DNA from: Alteromonas hispanica
Lineage (GTDB): Bacteria; Pseudomonadota; Gammaproteobacteria; Enterobacterales; Alteromonadaceae
Assembly (NCBI RefSeq): GCF_010500915.1
Contig: NZ_JAAAWP010000006.1
Span: 152,801 to 216,800, forward strand
DNA: 64,000 bases
Reading direction: 5' to 3'
Of the stretch, positions 1 through 8,816 are shown piece by piece; position 1 is the stretch's first letter, and each line of letters begins with the position of its first letter. The notes under the pieces were generated by a model, which was not told the origin of the DNA, made no database searches, and saw only the letters and a list, made by a program, of their open reading frames with translations. Both the position numbers and the translations under genes were made by a program.

Positions 1-1416
1 GCTTCCCAACCAGCGCATGTCGTCATCGACTGCATAAACAGCGTAGCTATCATTTCCTTGACTTGATGCAACCAGATAACGTTGGCCATCGAAAGTATAA
101 ATTTCCATGCCCTCAATGTCTGCGTGCACTTTGTCATTCAGATCAGCCACTTTTTCACTAGACAAGTTAATATCGGCTAAACTGCGAAGCCATATACCCG
201 AGGCCTCCTCACCGTAAAAAAGCTGCTGATGTTGATCATCCGCCACGCAGCCCTCCGGTTGGCTCGGTACGCTAAATTGCTCCATCAAAGATGCACCAAA
301 CTCACCATTATCCACGCTAAGTGCATATCGCAAATAGGTACCATCTGAATCGTTGACCAACACCTCTAAGCCTTCCTTTGGCTGATAGAGACATAAGCCG
401 TACACATCATTGAGCGGTGTAGGAAGATCAGCAAGATGAGAAACTTGGCGAGTCTTTACGTCAATGTTGAAAACACTAAGTTTATTACCAGTGCGATTAC
501 TCGCTACAGCAAGATCAACAGACTGTGTGCCAAAGCGCACCGACTGACGCACATCAACATTATTCACTTTGCCTATCGGCAGATGCTGAAGCCGCTCTCC
601 GCTGAGATTGTACACATCTAATCCCGCCTTTTTATCGGTACCAATAATAAGGCTTTGTTCGGGATCATCATTATTTACCCAAATGGCTGGGTCGTCGGCG
701 GCATCGCCAAAGCGTTGTACCGGGTCGGTTTGTCCATCTACCACCAATAGTGAAAGATCATCACGGACATAAGCCACAGGCTCAGCGTCGAAGGTAAAAA
801 CCTTACCTTTTTCATCCGTGACCTTAACACTATCTTTAGAGGTAAGTGTTATATCTACCGTATCTTCATTTAACGCTAAAGGCGCTAAGTGACGCACCAA
901 CTCAGATTCTGGTGCCAGTGATATTTGCCACACTCCCATGCCCTCTTCGGCCATGAAAACGCGACCAGATGCGTTATCTACAGTGCAATATTCAATTTCG
1001 CCACCAACGGCAAACTCTCTAATGGGTAAAAGCTCCCACTGTTTTGTTGCTTTACGATAGAGGTAGTGCTGCTTTGCCATGCCTCGCACATCAAAGAGAA
1101 ATGCGCCGACACCCTGTTCGTCTTCAAACAAACACAGCGTTTCTACATCGGCCTGTGGTGATGAGGTGCGATACTTCTCTGACATTCGCGCACCATTATG
1201 TTCGTGACCAGCGTCTAACGTGCTCACAACTAGCGCCTGAGTGAGCGGGTCGATGTGAGCGGCGACGTGACGTTGCTTGTCAATACTGTGAATGGCATAC
1301 GTTTCAATATCGTCAGAAAAAGGCGCTGGCAAAGGCTGTGTAGATGCATAGCCCACATAGCAGTGCAGACTTAAAGATAGGGCAAGAAGCCCACTTAAAG
1401 GAAAACGGGGTAACAT
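1..1416 (-). CDS. beta-propeller phytase (3-phytase), C-terminus cut by window edge
   Basis: This reading frame is open for 472 codons from an ATG at 1416 down to the left edge. A hydrophobic leader (about residues 8-25) suggests export. Residues 241 onward carry the classical beta-propeller phytase signatures in order: DDPAIWV (241-247), a GTDKKAGLDVY block, NNVDVR, LAVASNR, NDVYGLCLY, EGCVADD followed by GEEASGIW, DIEGMEIY and SSQGNDSYAVY. These belong to the Ca-dependent enzyme that removes phosphate from phytate. About 220 residues in front hold a weaker propeller-like part with an EYCTVDN...AEEGMGVW stretch, as in two-domain phytases with an incomplete first domain. The start codon overlaps the stop of the upstream phosphatase gene by one base (TAATG), so translation is probably coupled. 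Confident in family; the length is unknown because the end lies outside. Confidence 0.9.
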   Translation of the reverse strand, partial: MLPRFPLSGLLALSLSLHCYVGYASTQPLPAPFSDDIETYAIHSIDKQRHVAAHIDPLTQALVVSTLDAGHEHNGARMSEKYRTSSPQADVETLCLFEDEQGVGAFLFDVRGMAKQHYLYRKATKQWELLPIREFAVGGEIEYCTVDNASGRVFMAEEGMGVWQISLAPESELVRHLAPLALNEDTVDITLTSKDSVKVTDEKGKVFTFDAEPVAYVRDDLSLLVVDGQTDPVQRFGDAADDPAIWVNNDDPEQSLIIGTDKKAGLDVYNLSGERLQHLPIGKVNNVDVRQSVRFGTQSVDLAVASNRTGNKLSVFNIDVKTRQVSHLADLPTPLNDVYGLCLYQPKEGLEVLVNDSDGTYLRYALSVDNGEFGASLMEQFSVPSQPEGCVADDQHQQLFYGEEASGIWLRSLADINLSSEKVADLNDKVHADIEGMEIYTFDGQRYLVASSQGNDSYAVYAVDDDMRWLGS

Positions 1417-2402
1417 TACTTGTCCTTTTTTAAAGAGAGGGCATAGTGATAAATCACCTCTCCGCTATCATTAACAAATTGCACTAAGCACTTAGCGCTA
1501 CTCACTGACACAACGGCAAAACCCGCCTGGGACTGGGCAAACTTCGTAAATTCACGCTGCTTTACAGGCCGAAGCTCAGAACCCGCCCCTGAAACAAAGT
1601 GCTCAACCTTCAAATCGGCGGCACGATTATGTTGAAGATCATGCTCGTGTCCTGCGAAATAGGCGTCGACACCATGCTTTTCGAACAATGGCTCGAGTAC
1701 ATCGCGAATACCGCTGGTTTTACCATAGCGTTTTCCACTTGAATAAAGTGGGTGATGACCAATAACAATTTTCCAGTCAGCATCAGACTCGCTTAACTGT
1801 TTATCAATCCACTTAAGTTGAGTTTCCCCGTCTTGCCGCATCGCCTCAGCATATTTATCTCTTTCCCGATATGCAGGATTAAGAGGGCTGGTATCAATAA
1901 ACAATAACAAAGCGGTGATATCTTCTGAAACATCGACGTTTTTTGCGTAATAAGGCGCGGGCATTTCCCAGCGTCGGCTTATTTCGCTGTAATCTATTTG
2001 CGCCTGCCAATTGCCGCGATAATCGTGATTCCCCAATACCGCATGCCAGTCGATGAACAAGTGCGGACCGGTGTAAACGTCTTCAAACGAGCTGCGCCAA
2101 TAAGGGTCTTGAGTAGAGGCGATACCATTGCTATAAAAATTATCCCCCGTGGTTGCTACAAACTCTGCATCGACCTTTTGAGCGGCGATGTCCATCCACT
2201 TAGCCACTGTGCGTTGATGGTAGTGACCGTTGCGCCCCCAATCCCCGATAACCAAAAAACTAAAACTGTCATCTGATGTTTCAAGGCCCACAATAGGATG
2301 CTGCTGATAATAGTCGCTGTTTATATTCTCTTGGCTTGCCAGCGAAAAGCTGGCAAGACAAAGAAAAACATGAACTGCAGTAAGGAAGCTTTTCAATTTC
2401 AT
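1416..2402 (-). CDS. secreted purple-acid-phosphatase-like metallophosphoesterase
   Basis: The 328-residue product has an N-terminal signal peptide (about 1-22) followed by one calcineurin-like phosphoesterase domain. The metal-binding motifs of the family are all visible: GDWG (53-56), GDNFY (86-90), GNHD (124-127), GHHPLY (215-220) and GHEHD (251-255). The GDWG and GDNFYSNG forms resemble tartrate-resistant (type 5) acid phosphatases. It should release phosphate from monoesters in the periplasm or outside the cell. It lies 16 bp behind the TonB receptor gene and overlaps the phytase start by one base, so the three form an operon. A role in finishing dephosphorylation of inositol phosphates left by the phytase is inference; a general phosphomonoesterase role is equally possible. 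Confidence 0.88.
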   Translation of the reverse strand: MKLKSFLTAVHVFLCLASFSLASQENINSDYYQQHPIVGLETSDDSFSFLVIGDWGRNGHYHQRTVAKWMDIAAQKVDAEFVATTGDNFYSNGIASTQDPYWRSSFEDVYTGPHLFIDWHAVLGNHDYRGNWQAQIDYSEISRRWEMPAPYYAKNVDVSEDITALLLFIDTSPLNPAYRERDKYAEAMRQDGETQLKWIDKQLSESDADWKIVIGHHPLYSSGKRYGKTSGIRDVLEPLFEKHGVDAYFAGHEHDLQHNRAADLKVEHFVSGAGSELRPVKQREFTKFAQSQAGFAVVSVSSAKCLVQFVNDSGEVIYHYALSLKKDK

Positions 2403-2418
2403 GTTTATCTATTTCCTA

Positions 2419-5121
2419 TTACTGCATGCGCCAAATGAAGCCAACTTCGAACGTACGACCATATTCCTCGAACTGCGCGTTGCGGTTGCGCTCGTCGAAG
2501 TAGTGATATAACGGTTCATCGCCTAAGTTAATGCCGTTAAAGTACAACTGCATATCATTATTTATGTAGTACTTGGCAACAAAATCAATTTGTTGGTGGT
2601 CGTCTTCAATACGCAACATGCCGTCATCAATTTCTTCTAAGTTGTCGCTTTTATAGGTCATGCTCAAGCGCAAACTCAGCGAATCAGTTTCATAACCAAC
2701 GGCGACATTGCCGACGGTGTCTGATTGATTAGGCAAATTAGTTTCGAAACGCTCGCCATCTAAAATAGTCACCGCGTCTGAATTTGAAAATGTGCCATTT
2801 GCTGAGAACAACAGGCCATTATTAAAGCTCTTAACCCAGCTAAGCTCTAAGCCCGTTAACGTTGCCTCTTCACCATTAATAGGCTGAAATGCCTCTTCAA
2901 ACCCTTCAAAAGCGCCAGAGCCCGCAACGTTCGCTTCCACGATGAAATTATCGATACGTTTGTGAAAGATGCCTGCAGAAAGGACGCCGATGTCACCTGG
3001 GTAATATTCCAGCATTAAGTCAAAGTTATCCGCTTCGTAGGGCTGCAACTCGGGGTTACCTACGCTTGCTTCACGCTCTATCACCTGTTCGCCGTCTTGG
3101 GTTCTCACGTTAGCTTCAATAATCTGAAACGCTGCGGCGTCTTCAAAACTGGGGCGCGAGAGGGTTTGGGTAAATGCCGCGCGGGCTATCAGTTTTTCTG
3201 AAAACGCGTATCGCAGATTAACGCTAGGGAATAAATTGTCGTAGTCACGTGAAGCATTTACTGGGTCTATCGTTAAATCAAGACTGTCGGTGTCTTCATT
3301 TTCAGTTAACGATACCTGAGAGCCAGACGTGCTGTAAGATGTGCTCTCATAACGCAAACCCGCGACCACACGCAACTTGTCCCAGTCAAATCGCGTCATG
3401 GCATAGGCGGCAAAAATATCTTCGTCGTTAGTAAAAGAATCTCCTTGAGATTCGATGCGAGAGTCTAACTCCGCAAGCTCTAACTGCTCACGACTCTGAT
3501 TAAAGTTACTTCTCAGTGCACCGCGGTTAAAGCCCGGCCCAAAATCACCTAAGCCGTAATCGGGTGATGAAGTAGCAAACGACGCATTGTCGAAGTTATC
3601 AAAACCGCCATCAAATATGGCAATATCTGCTACCGCTATTTTTTCTCGCGTGCGGTATTTCGACCCAAATTTTAGTTCGCCGTCGCTGCCTAACCACTCT
3701 ATTCGTTTGGCAATATCGAGACGGAAACTAAGTTCCGTGTCTTTAGCGTTTCCACGCTCGAGGCTCATTTGGTCAAGCTCATAATTGCTAAAATCGTTGA
3801 GCGAGGCCGGAATAGTTAGTTGTGGAATGCGCTGCTCAAGATCACCATCAAGGCCAGCATCAGCGCCGGTAAAAACATAGTAAAGTGCGTCTGGCTCGTC
3901 TTCATCAGAGCGCGAATAACCGGCCTGATAGCTAATCGTCCACGTGTCACGTTCGTGCTCAGCACCGGCTGATATACTCAGAATACTTTGTTCTTCAAAA
4001 CGGTCTTTACTTTCGCGCTCTACTTCTGAGTCATCGCCATCTAATACGAAAACGTTGGCTTGTCTGAATTCATCGTCTGAGAAGCGGCTATATAACGTAC
4101 GAAGATAGTATTGATTATTAAAGTCTGGTCTAAAATCAATATTAACTGCACCGCCTAGACGCTCTCGCGTTATGGAATAATGACGCTGCTCAATTTCATC
4201 ATCGCCATTGGTTTCAATGTTGTCCGAGCCGAATTCACGATCAAAATAACTTAATGCTGCAGCAATACCCCATTTATCGTTAATTTTATGCGTAATACTG
4301 CCTGCTAATTTAGGGCTTAATGCATCGCGCAGTTCGTTTTGACTTAATTGTGCCGTAAATGAGGCGCTGTCAGCTGCGCGGTCGAAGGCGCTCACGCTTT
4401 TAACTTCAATATTACCGCCGATTGTATCGGCATCCATATCAGAGGTGACCGACTTAGACACGGTTAAGCTGCTGATTAACTCAGAGGGGATAACATCTAG
4501 CGCCACCGATCTTACACCGCCCTCTGGGGAAGGAATGTTAAGACCGTTGATAGTGACGTTATTTAAATTAGGGTCAATACCGCGAATTCCCACAAAACGA
4601 CCTTCACCCTGATCACGCTCAATTGAAAGGCCCGGTAAGCGCTGTAAAGACTCCGCAGCGTTCTGGTCAGGGAACTGACCAATCGCATCTGCAGATACTA
4701 CCGAGGTGATACCATCTGACATACGCTGCTTATTAATGGCGTTGGCTTGCCCGCTTCGTTGTCCGCGAACCAGCAATTCTTCTAACGTATCGCTTGCTGT
4801 ACCCACCAATAATGTCACGTTAGTAATTTCGTCTTTCACCACTATCGTTTGTGTTGATGGCTGCGTGCCTAAATAATCAATTTCTACGGTATAAGTACCC
4901 GGCGCTATACGAGGAATGTTAAAACGGCCTTCTTTGTCAGCATAAACGCTTATACCAAGCTCTTTGATATCAATTTTTGCGCCGGCAAATAGCTTACTAC
5001 TATTCACGTTAGTGACTTTTCCCACTAACTGGGACGACTCTTCCGCAAGTGCTTGCGGCGAAACAAATTGCATGGCTGCTGTGCAGGCCATAGCAAGGAG
5101 AGATAATTTTTTAGTGTGCAT
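2419..5121 (-). CDS. TonB-dependent receptor of the phytase/phosphatase operon
   Basis: This is an outer-membrane active-transport barrel of about 900 residues. The frame is open further upstream to 5307, but the ATG at 5121 begins a proper signal peptide (MHTKKLSLLAMACTAAMQF...ALA), so that start is chosen. After the signal comes a carboxypeptidase-regulatory-like beta-sandwich (GKVTNVNSSK...VTLLVG), then the plug (FPDQNAAESLQRLPG, then RGIDPNLNNVTINGLN) typical of the large Xanthomonas/Caulobacter-type receptor family, and a long barrel ending in an aromatic-rich strand (FEVGFIWRMQ). It is the first gene of the operon with the acid phosphatase and phytase, so an inositol-phosphate or other organic-phosphate ligand is inferred. 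A Pho-box-like element lies 53-81 bp upstream of this start. Confidence 0.9.
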   Translation of the reverse strand: MHTKKLSLLAMACTAAMQFVSPQALAEESSQLVGKVTNVNSSKLFAGAKIDIKELGISVYADKEGRFNIPRIAPGTYTVEIDYLGTQPSTQTIVVKDEITNVTLLVGTASDTLEELLVRGQRSGQANAINKQRMSDGITSVVSADAIGQFPDQNAAESLQRLPGLSIERDQGEGRFVGIRGIDPNLNNVTINGLNIPSPEGGVRSVALDVIPSELISSLTVSKSVTSDMDADTIGGNIEVKSVSAFDRAADSASFTAQLSQNELRDALSPKLAGSITHKINDKWGIAAALSYFDREFGSDNIETNGDDEIEQRHYSITRERLGGAVNIDFRPDFNNQYYLRTLYSRFSDDEFRQANVFVLDGDDSEVERESKDRFEEQSILSISAGAEHERDTWTISYQAGYSRSDEDEPDALYYVFTGADAGLDGDLEQRIPQLTIPASLNDFSNYELDQMSLERGNAKDTELSFRLDIAKRIEWLGSDGELKFGSKYRTREKIAVADIAIFDGGFDNFDNASFATSSPDYGLGDFGPGFNRGALRSNFNQSREQLELAELDSRIESQGDSFTNDEDIFAAYAMTRFDWDKLRVVAGLRYESTSYSTSGSQVSLTENEDTDSLDLTIDPVNASRDYDNLFPSVNLRYAFSEKLIARAAFTQTLSRPSFEDAAAFQIIEANVRTQDGEQVIEREASVGNPELQPYEADNFDLMLEYYPGDIGVLSAGIFHKRIDNFIVEANVAGSGAFEGFEEAFQPINGEEATLTGLELSWVKSFNNGLLFSANGTFSNSDAVTILDGERFETNLPNQSDTVGNVAVGYETDSLSLRLSMTYKSDNLEEIDDGMLRIEDDHQQIDFVAKYYINNDMQLYFNGINLGDEPLYHYFDERNRNAQFEEYGRTFEVGFIWRMQ

Positions 5122-5173
5122 AACCGAGTTCTTTTGTGGTTGTGTGAAAGCCCCGTCAAAGTAGAGTTCAAAA

Positions 5174-5202
5174 ATGACGTTTCCGTGACATTTTTTTGAC
5201 TG
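5174..5202 (-). promoter_or_regulatory. Pho-box-like element with three 11-bp-spaced half sites
   Basis: Reading the minus strand, three heptamers recur at exact 11-bp steps: CAGTCAA, ATGTCAC and ACGTCAT. The known PhoB half site is CTGTCAT, with paired half sites 11 bp apart. The first two together match the remembered 18-bp Pho box at about 15 positions. A TACTTT hexamer (5162-5157) sits 11 bp after the last heptamer, where a -10 element would be expected in a PhoB-activated promoter. The element lies 53-81 bp upstream of the receptor start. Phosphate-starvation control of the receptor-phosphatase-phytase operon is the natural reading. Confidence 0.65.
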
Positions 5203-5255
5203 GTACTGCTTACGGACCTGGTTATGCACGAATTCATTGAGAATTTTGACTTTTC

Positions 5256-5368
5256 TGAGCCAAAATAACCCCCACATATCCAATTGTTTTAAAAAGAAAA
5301 AAGACAATTTAGAAGGGTGTAACGCGGTAATATTTCGTTAAAGTGTCATATTTGTGAGCCAAAATAAC
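5256..5368. repeat. two direct copies of TGAGCCAAAATAAC
   Basis: An exact 14-bp sequence occurs at 5256-5269 and again at 5355-5368, 99 bp apart. Both copies lie in the divergent space between the TonB receptor (minus) and the GGDEF-like gene (plus). No gene is seen between them. They may be operator copies for one of the flanking genes; function unknown. Confidence 0.45.
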
Positions 5369-5435
5369 GCTACGCATTAATTGCGGTTTGCGGTAAACAA
5401 CACACAATAGTTTTCTTCACCACTAGGTAGTCATC

Positions 5436-6335
5436 ATGCTTTCACATTTTACTCGACATCAAGGTTTGTTTCTGATGTCAGTCATTTTGCCTCTACTTGC
5501 ATTTTTTATGTGCGTTGTAGCCGGCAATGCAGAACCTTCAAACATTGAATGGCTAGATGTGTTAGGAGAAGGAAGTGTAAGCTTGGTGCTCTTACTCTGG
5601 ATACTAGCGCTGTTAATCAGCCGCCCAGCGGGCAAGTTAACTCACCTTTTGGTGATAGGCCTTAACCTCATATTGTTTTCGTCTCTACTGGATTTAATGG
5701 ATGAGTTTATGGACTATTCTGCCTCATCAAATTGGATTTCGATGATGGAATCGATTCCCGCTTCTATCGGCATGGTAATGACTACGTTTGCAGTATGGCA
5801 GTGGCACAAAGAGCAACTAGCGCTTAATTCACAATGGAAAACTCGAGAGGGGTTCGTCCGTAATACTAAAGATCTAGACCCAATAACCCAACTTTACAGT
5901 GGCGAGCACTGGATGGAAAGAATGGAGCGAGCCATCACCCACACGTCCTGCAAGTTTAAAACCTTGGTATTGCTAGATATTAATGATTTTAGCCAGTTCA
6001 ATTGTCATTACGGGCACGTCGAGGGGAATCGCTATCTGCGCGGGCTTGCGTCTATGCTATCCCTGTCATTACCTGAAAATGCTTTAGTTTGCAGGTTTGC
6101 AGGTGATAGGTTTGCCATACTGCTACTGCAAGATTCCGAGACTGCGACAACAAACTGTATTTCTCAACTCATCATAAGCATTCAACACTATGCTTTTTAT
6201 CCTCAACAGAGTAATTCGCCTATTTGCTTAAGTGCCCGATATGCGTCAGAGCACATAGGTAATTTGAAGCAAATTCAACCACTAATACACAGACTCAATC
6301 GACTCTTAGATGACCAACATACCCATGCCGCCTAA
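5436..6335 (+). CDS. membrane protein with degenerate GGDEF domain
   Basis: The 299-residue product begins with about four hydrophobic segments (roughly residues 10-30, 46-62, 68-88 and 105-122), followed by a cytoplasmic domain with the outline of a GGDEF diguanylate cyclase: DPITQLYSGEHW, LLDINDFSQFNCHYGHVEGNRYL and CRFAGDRFAILL. The signature loop reads AGDRF rather than GGDEF, with the metal/base-binding acidic residue replaced, so cyclase activity is unlikely. It may act as a sensor or an inactive partner. The last 26 bp overlap the start of the AraC-family gene in another frame, which suggests the two are expressed together and work together. Confidence 0.75.
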   Translation: MLSHFTRHQGLFLMSVILPLLAFFMCVVAGNAEPSNIEWLDVLGEGSVSLVLLLWILALLISRPAGKLTHLLVIGLNLILFSSLLDLMDEFMDYSASSNWISMMESIPASIGMVMTTFAVWQWHKEQLALNSQWKTREGFVRNTKDLDPITQLYSGEHWMERMERAITHTSCKFKTLVLLDINDFSQFNCHYGHVEGNRYLRGLASMLSLSLPENALVCRFAGDRFAILLLQDSETATTNCISQLIISIQHYAFYPQQSNSPICLSARYASEHIGNLKQIQPLIHRLNRLLDDQHTHAA

Positions 6336-7353
6336 GAGTAGTACTTTCGCTTCAAGACCTACTTTGCTTGGCGCTTACGATAAGCGGCTTACGGCATGGC
6401 CATTGGCGCAGGCTATGATTGATGTTGGAGTTTCTCAGGGTATTTCAAGCGCATCTCTATTACGAGGCACGGGCCTTTTTCTCGAAGATGTTGCAAACGG
6501 CTCTTCCATGAGTGCAAGGCAGCTTTCTCAACTCAGCATGCGAGCACATAAAAGCATAAAAAATCGTGACGCAGGCTTGCAGATAGGTCGCATGCTAACT
6601 TCAAGTCATATGGTAGGTCCATTATCGCTGGTGTTACGATGTAGCAGTATGGAACATTGCTTTTCGTTGCTTCCCCAACTGCGATGGGGGTGCATGCCTC
6701 TTGTCCATTGGCGAAGCTATATTCACGACGATTCTGTATACGTTGTCCCGCAAAATACCTTTGGAGTAACTGAACAATGGCCTTTTTTAGTTGAAATAGC
6801 GTTTGCATGGATTGTATCTATCCTTCGACAAGGAACAGGAAAGCGGTTTCCAGTAAACATCGATTTCGCTTGGTCTCGACCTCGCAACATTTATGACTAT
6901 GAAGAGTTCTTAGGCACGCGCCTTCGGTTCGATCAAGCCATTACCCTGATAAGAATGCCTCAAGAGGCATGGGATACAGACTTTTTAATGGCTGACAACG
7001 ATTGGATTACAACGGGTATGGCCCCGTTGAAAAAGCAGCCCATGTTTGCTCTCTCCGAACATGTACAAGATATGTTGCTTAAACAGCCAGATATAACCGC
7101 TGCACAAATAGCCGACTCTCTCGCTATGAGTTTAGCCACATTTAAGCGTCGCTTAGCGGAGCACAATATGAGTTTCAAACAGCTTAGCGATGACATTCAA
7201 AAGCAGCACGCCCTAATGATGCTGCAAACTTGTAGAGCGAATACACAAGAACTCGCCGAAGCCTTTTCAGTAAGCGACACCACCAACCTGCGGCGTTTTA
7301 TTAAGCGCTTAACAGGAATGACACTCACGCAAATACGAGACTCAATGTCTTAA
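6310..7353 (+). CDS. AraC-family transcriptional regulator (arabinose-binding-like N-domain)
   Basis: The 347-residue protein has an N-terminal ligand-sensing region (WPLAQAMIDVGVSQGISSASLLRGTG...) of the type found in OruR/ArgR-like AraC regulators, and a C-terminal double helix-turn-helix domain: ITAAQIADSLAMSLATFKRRLAEHNMSF, then ELAEAFSVSDTTNLRRFIKRLTGMTL. It should bind DNA and control nearby or distant genes in response to a small molecule. It overlaps the degenerate GGDEF gene by 26 bp, so co-translation is likely. The target is not evident; the divergent phosphate operon and the small downstream gene are candidates by position only. Confidence 0.85.
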   Translation: MTNIPMPPKSSTFASRPTLLGAYDKRLTAWPLAQAMIDVGVSQGISSASLLRGTGLFLEDVANGSSMSARQLSQLSMRAHKSIKNRDAGLQIGRMLTSSHMVGPLSLVLRCSSMEHCFSLLPQLRWGCMPLVHWRSYIHDDSVYVVPQNTFGVTEQWPFLVEIAFAWIVSILRQGTGKRFPVNIDFAWSRPRNIYDYEEFLGTRLRFDQAITLIRMPQEAWDTDFLMADNDWITTGMAPLKKQPMFALSEHVQDMLLKQPDITAAQIADSLAMSLATFKRRLAEHNMSFKQLSDDIQKQHALMMLQTCRANTQELAEAFSVSDTTNLRRFIKRLTGMTLTQIRDSMS

Positions 7354-7429
7354 AACAAAAACTTGGCAAGCATATTGTAAGTCTGTGGTCATAGAACGCA
7401 AAAAACGCTTAAACGACGAGAATTTGACT

Positions 7430-7624
7430 ATGCGCTTACCTACCAAACAGCTAATTAATAAAATCGAACACCTGTCTAAAGGCTTATCGCCTGCACAGCT
7501 AACCCACTTCCTCGACATTATTGACGCCATGACGGCGCTGGCTGAAGACGCAGCAAAGGTTGACTTAAGCGGTGACAACACACCAACTCCCAGTGTTCCA
7601 CAACCCTCATCGGCTATTCATTAG
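7430..7624 (+). CDS. small hypothetical protein
   Basis: The 64-residue product (MRLPTKQLINKIEHLSKGLSP...) is probably cytoplasmic, with a helical middle (SPAQLTHFLDIIDAMTALAEDA) and a polar, proline-rich tail. The frame is open from a GTG at 7385, but the ATG at 7430 has a purine-rich CGAGAA 7 bases before it and is preferred. Its last 11 bp overlap the tail of the convergent GNAT/C39 gene. No family is recognised. Codon use looks normal, which supports a real gene. Confidence 0.5.
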   Translation: MRLPTKQLINKIEHLSKGLSPAQLTHFLDIIDAMTALAEDAAKVDLSGDNTPTPSVPQPSSAIH

Positions 7625-8816
7625 GTTTAACAAGCAAGCACGTTCTCAATTTGGTTTTGCCAAATACTGACAGCGAACCAAAATCTTGTTTTAAGATAGG
7701 AAGATGCTGATAGTCTAAATCGGCATCTTCGCGCTCATCAATATTGGCGTGAGAGGACCGGTCTAACCGATTTCCAGATTCGTCATAAAACCCTTCACTG
7801 CCATCAGGATCATGCAAGTACAAACAGCGGTCATCGGCATGGGTTATCACCACCCAATGGGGCGCCTTAATTCCATGGAACTGGTAAGTACTTATAAGGC
7901 AAATAACGCCATAGCCCTTGTTCAACGCCGTCTCAATTTCGCTGAGCTCAATTTCTCTTTGATATATCGGTATTTGGGCATTCGTCGCCCGCTCAATAAA
8001 GTCTTTCTCTACAATACGCATAATCGATTTTTTATGCTCGCTGCGCACGCCATCCAAGAACAGATCGTTTATCTGCGTGGAGTATACTTCAACAGCGAAC
8101 CCGCGCTGATGGCCAGCTAAAGCAAGACCTAACGGATGACAACCGCCGTGTCCTGACGTCATAAAAACAGTAGTAGCTTGACGCCAAATATCAATTTCAG
8201 TGGTTTGATCGAGCGGAGTACCGCCTCGCACATGCTTCATAGCCATCATCAACGCACTTGGGCCGCAGGTAAACGCCGTGGTCTGTTTGTACCACGGATA
8301 ATGCTTCATAGCATTCGCCATATTCGGGTGTAATACAGGCTTTTGAAAACGAAGAGCATCTACACCTGTGGCATAGTATTGGCGATAAATACCAAATTTA
8401 CGGTATCCCAACTTTTTATACATACGAATGGCTGCAAGGTTATCTTCAGCAACCTCTAGGCGAATAAACAACTTTTCTGCACTTAACACCATTTCTTCTA
8501 GCTTAATCAGCAGCGCTGGAGCAATGTTTTGCCCCCTAGCCTTTGCAAGCACCGCCAGTGAATACAAGCGAGCAGAACGGCTGCCTCTGCGCAAAATAAC
8601 CAGGCCATAACCTAAAACCTCACTCTCGGTTTCAGCAACTAGCAATATACCGTGTTCAGCTTTTATCCAGTAGCGCATGCGCCTGCGTGAAAGCCTATCG
8701 CTATCAAAGCAGCTAAGCTCAATTCGCTCTAGCGCATCAAGGTCGTTAATTTCTGCCAAGCGCAAATTTACGGCAGCGTTAGTCACCACAGGCTCCCATT
8801 TGTTACTAACGCCCAC
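7614..8816 (-). CDS. GNAT acetyltransferase fused to peptidase-C39-like domain
   Basis: The first 130 or so residues form a GNAT acetyltransferase of RimI type (VNLRLAEINDLDALERIE, LYSLAVLAKARGQNIAPALL, RLEVAEDNLAAIRMYKKLGYRKFGIYRQYY). The rest is a papain-like C39-type domain with a likely catalytic Cys (TTAFTCGPSALMMAMKH), His (HWVVITHADD) and Asp (LHDPDGS). Such fusions are found next to RimK-like ATP-grasp ligases, as here: it overlaps that gene's end by 11 bp. A joint role in making, trimming and acetylating a peptide or modified protein is inferred from the domain set; the substrate is unknown. The frame opens with a GTG at 8816, but a second GTG at 8786 has a GGGAG 6 bases upstream and sits just before the GNAT domain, so the true start may be 8786. 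Confidence 0.85.
   Translation of the reverse strand: MGVSNKWEPVVTNAAVNLRLAEINDLDALERIELSCFDSDRLSRRRMRYWIKAEHGILLVAETESEVLGYGLVILRRGSRSARLYSLAVLAKARGQNIAPALLIKLEEMVLSAEKLFIRLEVAEDNLAAIRMYKKLGYRKFGIYRQYYATGVDALRFQKPVLHPNMANAMKHYPWYKQTTAFTCGPSALMMAMKHVRGGTPLDQTTEIDIWRQATTVFMTSGHGGCHPLGLALAGHQRGFAVEVYSTQINDLFLDGVRSEHKKSIMRIVEKDFIERATNAQIPIYQREIELSEIETALNKGYGVICLISTYQFHGIKAPHWVVITHADDRCLYLHDPDGSEGFYDESGNRLDRSSHANIDEREDADLDYQHLPILKQDFGSLSVFGKTKLRTCLLVKPNE

Noticed and set aside
5122..5307. N-terminal extension of the first TonB receptor
   Set aside because: The signal peptide begins at 5121 and the Pho-box-like element lies inside the extension.
5343..5360. A single GTGTCAT upstream of the GGDEF-like gene as a second Pho box
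   Set aside because: No second half site lies 11 bp on; the match is one heptamer only.
6533..6808. Antisense frame within the AraC gene
   Set aside because: Overlaps a well-supported gene, with no family features or signal.
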